The notes beneath the pieces were generated by a model. It had not been told where the DNA came from. It made no database searches and saw only the letters and a list, made by a program, of their open reading frames with translations. This document shows, piece by piece, positions 1-6,774 of a stretch of DNA of 33,688 nucleotides. Origin of the DNA: Henriciella sp. (lineage in GTDB: Bacteria > Pseudomonadota > Alphaproteobacteria > Caulobacterales > Hyphomonadaceae); contig JABSQA010000022.1 in the NCBI GenBank assembly GCA_013213825.1, positions 1-33,688 on the forward strand, given 5' to 3'. The first letter of the stretch is position 1. Each line of letters opens with the position of its first letter. The translations under genes and the position numbers were made by a program.

Positions 1-1031
1 TGTCAAAACAGTTTAAAATCGCGCTGGCGGACCAATTGACGGATTCGCTGACGGATGACGGCGCCCTGGAACGCCTCGTGGCCGGGGTCAAAGCCCGCTA
101 TGAACGTCGCTGCCCTGTCATCTCAGTGATGAACCTTAAAGGCGGGGTCGGCAAAACTACGGTCACCCGCCAGGTCTTTGGCGCCTGGCAGTCCCGAATT
201 GGCGGACGGACTTTGTTGATCGACCTGGATCCGCAATACAATCTCACTCAGACCTTTTTCGACATGGACCATGCCGATGCGAGCGCGGCACGGGACAAAT
301 CAGTAATTTCCCTGTTCGAGCGATCGCACCTGCATGCCTATGACATGACCTCACCGGCTGAGAATTGGACCCGGAGCAGCACGGAACCTTTCGAACCAGT
401 TGGGCGGGATGTGATCTGTCATGACCTCTTGGTGGGAGACAATGCGCCAGCCGGCCGGTTTGATTTGATTTCGGGCCAATTTGAAATCTCGAAATATGCC
501 TTTGCCCCGAGTCAGGAATCTCTCGGCGTTGTCGGCGCCAATTTTCGGCGGATGATCGATTATTTCCGCAGTGAGTATGACCTGATTGTCTTCGACACCA
601 ATCCCAATGCCACCTTCCTCACGCGCTGCGCTTTGGAAGCGGCTGACCGCGTGCTGACCCCGATGCAGCCCGATGCGTATTCGCTGCGCGGTGTAAAGCT
701 GCTCAACCAAGTCATGCATGAGCAAGTGAGCGACGAGAATCGGCCGGAATTATCGGTTCTGTTCAACACGGTGGGCCGGTCTGAACAGTCTGATTTTGAG
801 GCGGATGCTCGTAACGGCGCCTATGATGATCAAGCTGGGTTCAGCTTGTCGAAAAAGCTGCTGGCAAGCGCATTGCCGCGCTCTGGTCATCTCGTGGTGC
901 GGAGCCCAGAGTCTGAAGAGCTGCCCTGGAAGCAATTGGTTATCCATCAAGGCCGCGGCGGCGGTCTCAAACGGATCCGCCAAAACTTGGAAAGCATCGC
1001 GACCGAGTTAAAATCGCTCGACGACGCCTAG
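1..1031 (+). CDS. ParA-family ATPase (orphan), 5' end at window edge
   Basis: ParA/MinD-type P-loop ATPase of the kind that positions DNA or protein cargo on the nucleoid. The deviant Walker A box KGGVGKTT follows a beta strand (VISVMNL), and later LLIDLDPQYNLTQT and LIVFDTNPNATF match the usual ParA motifs. An in-frame TTG lies at 36, but the frame stays open to the left edge, reading SKQFKIALADQ from base 3. Bases 1-2 are TG, so a start codon beginning one base before the window is likely and would give about 343 residues. No parB or centromere-like repeats are seen beside it, so it looks like an orphan ParA rather than the chromosomal parAB pair. Its stop abuts the stop of the convergent gene on the other strand with no gap. 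The family call is firm; the cargo is unknown. Confidence 0.85.
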   Translation, partial: SKQFKIALADQLTDSLTDDGALERLVAGVKARYERRCPVISVMNLKGGVGKTTVTRQVFGAWQSRIGGRTLLIDLDPQYNLTQTFFDMDHADASAARDKSVISLFERSHLHAYDMTSPAENWTRSSTEPFEPVGRDVICHDLLVGDNAPAGRFDLISGQFEISKYAFAPSQESLGVVGANFRRMIDYFRSEYDLIVFDTNPNATFLTRCALEAADRVLTPMQPDAYSLRGVKLLNQVMHEQVSDENRPELSVLFNTVGRSEQSDFEADARNGAYDDQAGFSLSKKLLASALPRSGHLVVRSPESEELPWKQLVIHQGRGGGLKRIRQNLESIATELKSLDDA

Positions 1032-1346
1032 TTATTGCAGGATGTCCAGGCTTTCGAGCTGGAACGCGCCATCATCCGTTTCGGAGATCGTTAGCTCGTA
1101 GATTTTGCGAGCGGTCGGTGAGCCGGTCATTTCAATCCGCAAGACTGTGTGTTCTGAAGCAGACGGAACGCGCTCGACTTTGTCCACCAAGGCCCGAGTC
1201 GGATGCGCGTCATACACCTGACCAATCGCGAATTGTTCCATCGCATCATCTCTCGGTGAAACAATGATCTCAGCATCTGATGACGTGTGCATGCAAGCCG
1301 ATGTACCGAGAAACGCAAAACCAATAGCAAGTGCAACCTGTTTCAT
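1032..1346 (-). CDS. Small exported protein, possible lipoprotein, unknown function
   Basis: A 104-residue protein I do not recognise. It starts with a short basic and hydrophobic signal (MKQVALAIGFAFLGTSAC). The Cys could be lipidated, but the -3 residue is Thr rather than Leu, so the lipobox is imperfect. The rest is a small hydrophilic domain ending in LESLDILQ. The ATG at 1346 is preferred over an upstream start at 1394 because GGAGG lies seven bases before it and because the longer form would overlap the BCCT gene. It follows the BCCT transporter by 25 bases on the same strand and may be cotranscribed. It converges on the ParA gene with adjacent stop codons. Confidence 0.6.
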   Translation of the reverse strand: MKQVALAIGFAFLGTSACMHTSSDAEIIVSPRDDAMEQFAIGQVYDAHPTRALVDKVERVPSASEHTVLRIEMTGSPTARKIYELTISETDDGAFQLESLDILQ

Positions 1347-1371
1347 AGACTGTCCTCCCGCGCCGTTCTTA

Positions 1372-2952
1372 TCACATCCCCGGCGCTGTATCACGCGCGC
1401 GATGGAGCGCGTTGGCTTGGAATACCATGCGGATCAAACAGGCTTGCAGCCCCAAGACGATGAATAAAGCAGGCAACCCACCGACATTTGACAACATCCG
1501 CACCCCATCAATGCCGCTAAAGGCGACCATGATCCACGCCATCACGCAAATCAGGATGACCCAGAGGATTTTCAGCCGCGGCGCACTTGGTTCGGTTTCA
1601 TCAACCTCTGTCATCTCATGCGTATGGGTTTTACATATCTGCGAAATGGCTTCGGTATTGCTGTCAGCGGCCGTAACGTAAGAAATGAATGAGACGAGCA
1701 GCAAAGCCGGGATCATCACCGCTGTTAGCGGCAAATAGTCTAGCGCGGCAAACATCACCGATTCAGGACCGGTTGCATCAAGCGTGTCCTTCAAAGCACC
1801 CGCATTTGCAAAATCCGTCTCCATTGCAAAGACACCAAAGGCGCTCATCCAAACCATTGAGAACAAAGCTGGCAGGACGAGATTGACCAAAACAAATGCG
1901 CGGACGCTATAACCTCGAGCTATCCGCCCGAGGAACATGGCCGTCACAGGTGCCCAAGCGAGCCAATTGGCGAAATAGAATGTGGTCCAACTCTTTGCCC
2001 ATTCCTGGTCTCCGCTCGCCGATCCGATCATTAAAGACCGATCCAGAAAGCCTCCGACATAGCCGATGGCCGCCTGCCCGCCTTGCACCAGCATATCTCG
2101 GAATGGGCCGAACACGACAATGAAGGCGATGAGCGCAAAAAAGAACCAGGTATTGGCTTCGGACAGAATTCGGATGCCGCGCATGAGTCCTGTTAGAGAA
2201 CTGATCAGAACGACAATCGCAATCGCACCGGCAACCAATGCCAGTGTGAGCGGACCGCTGGTCAGACCGGTGAGATCCGCGACACCACCTGACAGCATCA
2301 ACATGCCCGCCCCGAGCGACCCGGCCATGCCCATGACCAGCGCCCATAGGATAGCTGCATCCAATCCGGCCGCCACGGGATTTGGGAGGGGTCTTCCGAG
2401 CAAGGCAATAAAAGGTCCAGAAACCGAATAAGGCTTACCGAGATTATGATAGGCGAGCGCAAAGGTCAGCGCTGCGACAGTGTAGATCGCATAAGGCGAT
2501 ATCGTCCAATGCATGAATAGACTGACCAGGCTGAATTGTATCGCCGCCTCACTGCCCGGCCCGATCCCCCGCGCAGCACCGCCGGGATCATAGAGGTGAT
2601 AAAGCGGCTCCGCCATCGCCCAGAAAAGGATCCCGATGGCAATCGTTGTGCACAGCGTAATCGAGAACCAGCTCCACGGCTTCAGCGTTCGTGGGGCGCC
2701 CTGACCGCCAATTGTGACTTTGCCTAAAGGCGACACGACCACGGCCAGACACGTCAGCACAAAGCCGAACACGGCCCAGGAAATCACCGTAGAGAACGTA
2801 TCTAGGATCCAATCATTGAGGCCTTTTGCGAATGCGAAAAAGGCATCGAGATTGACCAGGCTAGCAACCGCGGCGCTGATAAAGACAGCGGCGGGAACTA
2901 TGATAACAAAAAGGCGCAGGGATCCGTCCTGCGCCTTCTCGAAGTTCGTCAT
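1372..2952 (-). CDS. BCCT-family betaine/carnitine/choline-type transporter
   Basis: Inner-membrane secondary transporter of about 526 residues with roughly twelve hydrophobic segments. The family signature GILFWAMAEP lies in the first third, and the Trp-rich stretch with WTTFYFANWLAWAP lies in the middle, corresponding to the conserved TM8 region of BCCT carriers such as BetP and CaiT. These carriers move quaternary ammonium compounds, usually with Na+ or H+; which substrate is used here cannot be read from the sequence. There is no long C-terminal osmosensing tail of the BetP type. ATG at 2952 is chosen; a TTG three codons upstream (2961) is also possible. It begins 12 bases after the stop of the M16 lipoprotein gene, so it may be the last major gene of the ileS transcript. 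Confidence 0.88.
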   Translation of the reverse strand: MTNFEKAQDGSLRLFVIIVPAAVFISAAVASLVNLDAFFAFAKGLNDWILDTFSTVISWAVFGFVLTCLAVVVSPLGKVTIGGQGAPRTLKPWSWFSITLCTTIAIGILFWAMAEPLYHLYDPGGAARGIGPGSEAAIQFSLVSLFMHWTISPYAIYTVAALTFALAYHNLGKPYSVSGPFIALLGRPLPNPVAAGLDAAILWALVMGMAGSLGAGMLMLSGGVADLTGLTSGPLTLALVAGAIAIVVLISSLTGLMRGIRILSEANTWFFFALIAFIVVFGPFRDMLVQGGQAAIGYVGGFLDRSLMIGSASGDQEWAKSWTTFYFANWLAWAPVTAMFLGRIARGYSVRAFVLVNLVLPALFSMVWMSAFGVFAMETDFANAGALKDTLDATGPESVMFAALDYLPLTAVMIPALLLVSFISYVTAADSNTEAISQICKTHTHEMTEVDETEPSAPRLKILWVILICVMAWIMVAFSGIDGVRMLSNVGGLPALFIVLGLQACLIRMVFQANALHRARDTAPGM

Positions 2953-2964
2953 CCCGGCCAAGAC

Positions 2965-4344
2965 TTATCCGTCCAGGCCTTGCGGTTCACCGACCACAAC
3001 GAAGGTGAAATTCTCGGGATTGAGATATTCCGCAGCGACGCGGTTCACATCTTCCAGCGTAACCGCCTCGATCATCGCATTGCGCTTGTCGAAAAAGTCG
3101 ACCGGCAAGTCGTCGAGGCGAACGCCCATCATCCGGCCGGCAATCTTTGCATTCGAGTCAAAACCGAGTGGATACGATCCTGTCAGATAGGCTTTCGCAT
3201 CGGAGAGCTCCAGCTCGGTCATCCCGTCAGCGACCATTTTCTCCATATTCTCTTTAACGCCCGCGATAAACTCACCCGCGCTCTCATTCTTGGTTTGACC
3301 GCCGCCGCTCCAAGTTTGCAGCTTTTCACCGCCATTTACCGATGTGTAGACGCCATAAGTCAGGCCCTTATCGACCCGCAAATCTTGCATCAGACGACTT
3401 TGGAACCCGCCACCGCCAAATGTGTAATTGAGGACAACCGCGGTATAGAAATCAGGATTCTCGCGACGCATAGCGGGGCCGACAAACGTCACCAAGCTTT
3501 GCGGTTGCGGAAGCGCCACTGTAATAGGTTCAGCGCTCGCCTCAGCGAGAATAACATCTTCGGTCTCTGCAACCTGGCTTGAATCCGGCAGACCCACCAC
3601 CGCAGCATCGATCAACGGCGCGAGCTGTTCAGGCGACATCGCGCCAACCGCTGTGACCATCATACCGTCTTTGACCATTAACAGGTCTTTCTGTGCCCGC
3701 ATGGCGTCCTGCGTAATCGCTGCAAGGCTTTCAGCGCTGGTTTCGCGGGCATAAGCATGGTCGGGATACAAAGCGGCCGCCCGAGCGCGTGTCGCAAGAT
3801 AGCGCGCATTCGTTTCCCGGGTTTGCAGGCTGACTTCTTGCTCGCGCTGGAACCGCTCAAACGGGCCATCGTCAAATCGCGGTTCTGTCAAAGCCAAAGC
3901 AATCATGCCGAAGGAGTCTTCAGCATTATCCGTCAGCATAGACGCATTACAGAAGACATTCTCGGTCGAAGATCCGCAAGAAAAGCTCATATTCAGCTCT
4001 TCCATACCCTTGAAAAAGGCCTGCGTATCAAGCTCTCCGGCACCTTCATTCATATGATAGACCATGGCATTGGTCAGTCCCTCTTGTCCGACCGGGTCCA
4101 TGGTTTCGCCGCCATGCCAAGCCATTCGAAGTGACAGGATTGGGATGGAAGGCTCTTCCACCAACCAAACCGAGACGCCGCCAGGTGTGGTGAATTGCTG
4201 AATGGTTGCAAACTCACCGTCATGGACTTCAACGTCGAGTGTGGACCCATCGGTGCCAGCCTGATCATCGATCGTAACCGAAACATCACAAGCAGAGAGT
4301 GCGATCGCGGCGACCGCTGAGCTAAATAGAAAAGAAATTCGCAT
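2965..4344 (-). CDS. M16-family peptidase-like lipoprotein, catalytically inactive subunit
   Basis: A 459-residue M16 (pitrilysin/insulinase) homologue. It begins with a lipoprotein signal (ALSAC lipobox, Cys at about residue 19), so it is probably anchored in the outer membrane. The zinc motif HxxEH is missing: the matching helix reads NAMVYHMNEG. The C-terminal half keeps the GGGGFQSRLMQDLRVDKGLTYGVY segment, which carries the Arg and Tyr used by the regulatory partner of heterodimeric M16 enzymes. Together with the zinc-binding paralogue that starts upstream and ends two bases before this ATG, it probably forms a two-subunit periplasmic peptidase. Loss of HxxEH is normal for such partners, so this is not read as decay. 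The substrate is unknown. Confidence 0.88.
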   Translation of the reverse strand: MRISFLFSSAVAAIALSACDVSVTIDDQAGTDGSTLDVEVHDGEFATIQQFTTPGGVSVWLVEEPSIPILSLRMAWHGGETMDPVGQEGLTNAMVYHMNEGAGELDTQAFFKGMEELNMSFSCGSSTENVFCNASMLTDNAEDSFGMIALALTEPRFDDGPFERFQREQEVSLQTRETNARYLATRARAAALYPDHAYARETSAESLAAITQDAMRAQKDLLMVKDGMMVTAVGAMSPEQLAPLIDAAVVGLPDSSQVAETEDVILAEASAEPITVALPQPQSLVTFVGPAMRRENPDFYTAVVLNYTFGGGGFQSRLMQDLRVDKGLTYGVYTSVNGGEKLQTWSGGGQTKNESAGEFIAGVKENMEKMVADGMTELELSDAKAYLTGSYPLGFDSNAKIAGRMMGVRLDDLPVDFFDKRNAMIEAVTLEDVNRVAAEYLNPENFTFVVVGEPQGLDG

Positions 4345-4346
4345 GA

Positions 4347-5708
4347 TTAAAACTCCCCGTCTTCGGGCAGCAAATGCGCCTCAATGTAATTATTATCCGC
4401 GGCAAAGACTTGCCGTGCGGCGCTCATGGCCTGTTCGGTGGTGATCGCCCGGATGTCGTCTTCATAGTTCATAAGATCGTCAATCGACCCACCAATCGCC
4501 ATCCAGCTGCCAAACAATTGCGCCATGCTTTGCTGATTGTCTCTGGCATAAATCGCCGATGCAGCCATGGAATTGCGCACGCGCTCGACATCTTCGTCGC
4601 TAAAGCCAGCTTCCAGCAGATTGGTGATTTCTGCCATCACCGCTTCTTCGAGCTCTTCCATACTGACGCCGGGGCTTGGCGTTGCGTAGATCACAGCTGG
4701 GCCATCATCATGCAGACCGGTCCAAGCGAACGTGCCGGCATTCACCGCAACCTTCTGCTCTTCCACCAAAGCAACATAGAGCAAGCTGGTATTGCCGCCG
4801 CCAAGGACGTCCAAACCGACATCTAAGGCCAGGGAAAAGTCACGATCGCGTAATTGGCTGGTGCCATTATAGTAGCGATACCAAACCGGCTGACGCACTT
4901 TCGGATCTGAATGCGACAGCTCTTTGGTTTCCGTCAGCGCTGGGACGTCTGCCCATTTGCGCGTGCCGTCGACGAGGCCCGATGGTTCGATCTTGCCATA
5001 ATGCTCTTCCGCTAAGGCGCGAACTTCATCGCCGGTGACATCGCCTGCAACTACGAGAATGGTGTTCTCGGGCGAATAATATTTTTTGTAGAAATCGATT
5101 CCGTCTTGTGGGGTAAGCGCTTCAACCTCATCCATCCGACCGATCACGGTGATCTCATAAGGATGATCTTTCCAAAACTCCGCGAGAACGCGCTCTTGTA
5201 GGATCACGCCAGGATTATTATCGACCCGCTGCCGACGCTCTTCTTTGACGACGTCGCGCTCCGTAATGAAGCTGCCTTCAGGATCTTCATCGATGATCAG
5301 ATCGGTCATCCGCTCGGCTTCGAGTTCCATCATCTTGCCGAGATGCTGCTTGGCGACGCGCTGATAGTAAGCGGTATAGTCCCAGCTGGTGAACGCATTG
5401 TGCTGGCCACCGACGCGGGAGATTGTCGAGTCAAACTCGCCATCCTCAAGATCGTCGGTTTCTTTGAACATGACGTGCTCAAACAAGTGCGCGATGCCGG
5501 ATTTGCCCGGATCTTCGTCAACCGCGCCGACCTTGTACCAGACCATATGGGTCACAACAGGCGCGCGATGGTCGGGCAGGACCACCACTTCCATACCATT
5601 GTTCAGCGTGAACGTTTCAGGTGCCCAGGCCTCGTCCGCGCTGTCTGCGAGCGCGGTGCCGCAAATCAAAGCCGTGGCGGCAAGCCCGCCGGATATCCAA
5701 TATTTCAT
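4347..5708 (-). CDS. M16-family zinc metallopeptidase, active subunit
   Basis: A 453-residue M16 peptidase with a Sec signal peptide (cleavage probably after GTALA) and the inverted zinc motif HLFEH at residues 74-78. A downstream Glu-rich helix (ERDVVKEERRQRVDN) supplies the third zinc ligand in this family. It is predicted to act in the periplasm with the inactive lipoprotein partner encoded two bases downstream. GGAGG sits four bases before the ATG. The gene follows the DUF3035 lipoprotein gene by 41 bases in the ileS-lspA unit, an arrangement common in alphaproteobacteria, which suggests a role in envelope protein or peptide turnover. No missing motif or frameshift is apparent. Confidence 0.92.
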   Translation of the reverse strand: MKYWISGGLAATALICGTALADSADEAWAPETFTLNNGMEVVVLPDHRAPVVTHMVWYKVGAVDEDPGKSGIAHLFEHVMFKETDDLEDGEFDSTISRVGGQHNAFTSWDYTAYYQRVAKQHLGKMMELEAERMTDLIIDEDPEGSFITERDVVKEERRQRVDNNPGVILQERVLAEFWKDHPYEITVIGRMDEVEALTPQDGIDFYKKYYSPENTILVVAGDVTGDEVRALAEEHYGKIEPSGLVDGTRKWADVPALTETKELSHSDPKVRQPVWYRYYNGTSQLRDRDFSLALDVGLDVLGGGNTSLLYVALVEEQKVAVNAGTFAWTGLHDDGPAVIYATPSPGVSMEELEEAVMAEITNLLEAGFSDEDVERVRNSMAASAIYARDNQQSMAQLFGSWMAIGGSIDDLMNYEDDIRAITTEQAMSAARQVFAADNNYIEAHLLPEDGEF

Positions 5709-5749
5709 AATTCCTCCGTACGTGCCTCAATGTTCAGGTAAAAATTGCC

Positions 5750-6220
5750 TTAGGTTCCAGGCAGTTTGATACGTTCGCCGCTGCCGCGTGCGATTTGAAC
5801 GTCACCGCCACCCGTGGCGCTGTCAGGTTCCGTCAGCTCAGACCCATCCGTGGTCATGACTCGGTCAGAGACGCGGGAAGACTTGCGAATAATGGCGGCT
5901 TCTTCCCAGTCGACTTGCTCACGAATGACCGGGCTTACCGCATTCGCGCCGGCCGAAGCGACCAGAGCGCGCTCCGACGCGCTGGCATTGGTGCCAATAT
6001 CGCTGCCAAAGGCCGACGCCGTTCCAGCGCGGGTTTCGTCCACTTCAAACGGTGTGCCTGAACCCGCTTCCGGCGGCCGCAAGCTATAATCTGGCGGCAC
6101 CACCAAGGGCGCTTTCTTCACAACCCGGAATTCGTCCGGACTGTTGCTGCCGCCTAAAGCGGCGCAGCCAGACACCAACGTGCCGGCGATTAAAGTCGAA
6201 ATCAAAAGAGCGGTTTTCAT
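5750..6220 (-). CDS. DUF3035 lipoprotein, possibly BamF-like
   Basis: A 156-residue lipoprotein with signal and lipobox VSGC near residue 19. The mature N terminus carries the segment PDEFRVVKKAPLVVPPDYSL, typical of the alphaproteobacterial DUF3035 family. The Pro-rich PPDYSLRPP motif recalls the BamC/BamF-type lipoproteins of the outer-membrane beta-barrel assembly complex; that link is my inference from motif memory. The C-terminal half is low-complexity and Ala/Ser/Glu rich. The ATG overlaps the lspA stop as ATGA, so the two are translationally coupled. A lipoprotein gene coupled to the lipoprotein signal peptidase is functionally sensible. Confidence 0.78.
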   Translation of the reverse strand: MKTALLISTLIAGTLVSGCAALGGSNSPDEFRVVKKAPLVVPPDYSLRPPEAGSGTPFEVDETRAGTASAFGSDIGTNASASERALVASAGANAVSPVIREQVDWEEAAIIRKSSRVSDRVMTTDGSELTEPDSATGGGDVQIARGSGERIKLPGT

Positions 6221-6774
6221 TGAGGTGTCCTCGCCTCGTCTTCAGTTACGGCCCCAGCCGCTTTGTCTTGTCGCGACATTAGGAACTGGTCCGCAAAGAG
6301 CAAGACCGCACCTACAGAAATGGCCGCATCCGCGACGTTGAATACGTAATTGAAAAAGTATGGCCGCAATATGCCGCTAAAGTCGAGAAAATCGACGACG
6401 GCGCCAAATCGAACGCGGTCAATCACATTGCCGAAGGCACCGCCAATCACCATGGCCAGGGCGATCCCGGTCAAACGGCGGGAGGCGCGCAGCAGCCAGA
6501 CCGTAAAACCAATGGCAATTGCGGTGGTCAGGATGACCAATAACCACCGCATAATCCCTTCCGATTGACCAATTCCAAAGCTGATTCCGCGATTCCAAAC
6601 CATGTGTAGGTCGAAGAAGGGCAGAACATCGATATGCCCACAGCGTTCCGTCCGATCCAAACAGCCAAGCGCATTAAAAGTCGGCTCGTTCAGGATCAGC
6701 CCTTTGCTCCACTGGTCCAGGAGCACAATGGTTGGAATCAGAAAGAAAAGGCCATTGCGGAAGCTTTTGGTCAT
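6217..6774 (-). CDS. lspA: Lipoprotein signal peptidase (signal peptidase II)
   Basis: Inner-membrane aspartyl protease that cleaves diacylglyceryl-modified prolipoproteins before the lipidated Cys. At 185 residues with four hydrophobic segments it is close to family length. The catalytic Asp pair lies in GNVIDR (D119) and FNVADA (D149), with the conserved VVDFLDF between them. The first periplasmic loop contains two Cys (ALGCLDRTERCGH) that could form a disulfide. The ATG overlaps the ileS stop (ATGA) and the TGA overlaps the next ATG (ATGA), so three genes are coupled. Several proteins in this window with lipoboxes would be its substrates. Confidence 0.96.
   Translation of the reverse strand: MTKSFRNGLFFLIPTIVLLDQWSKGLILNEPTFNALGCLDRTERCGHIDVLPFFDLHMVWNRGISFGIGQSEGIMRWLLVILTTAIAIGFTVWLLRASRRLTGIALAMVIGGAFGNVIDRVRFGAVVDFLDFSGILRPYFFNYVFNVADAAISVGAVLLFADQFLMSRQDKAAGAVTEDEARTPQ

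Noticed and set aside
2965-4344. M16 gene without HxxEH read as a decayed gene
   Set aside because: Non-catalytic M16 partners keep the Arg/Tyr segment and lose HxxEH by design; frame and lipobox are intact.
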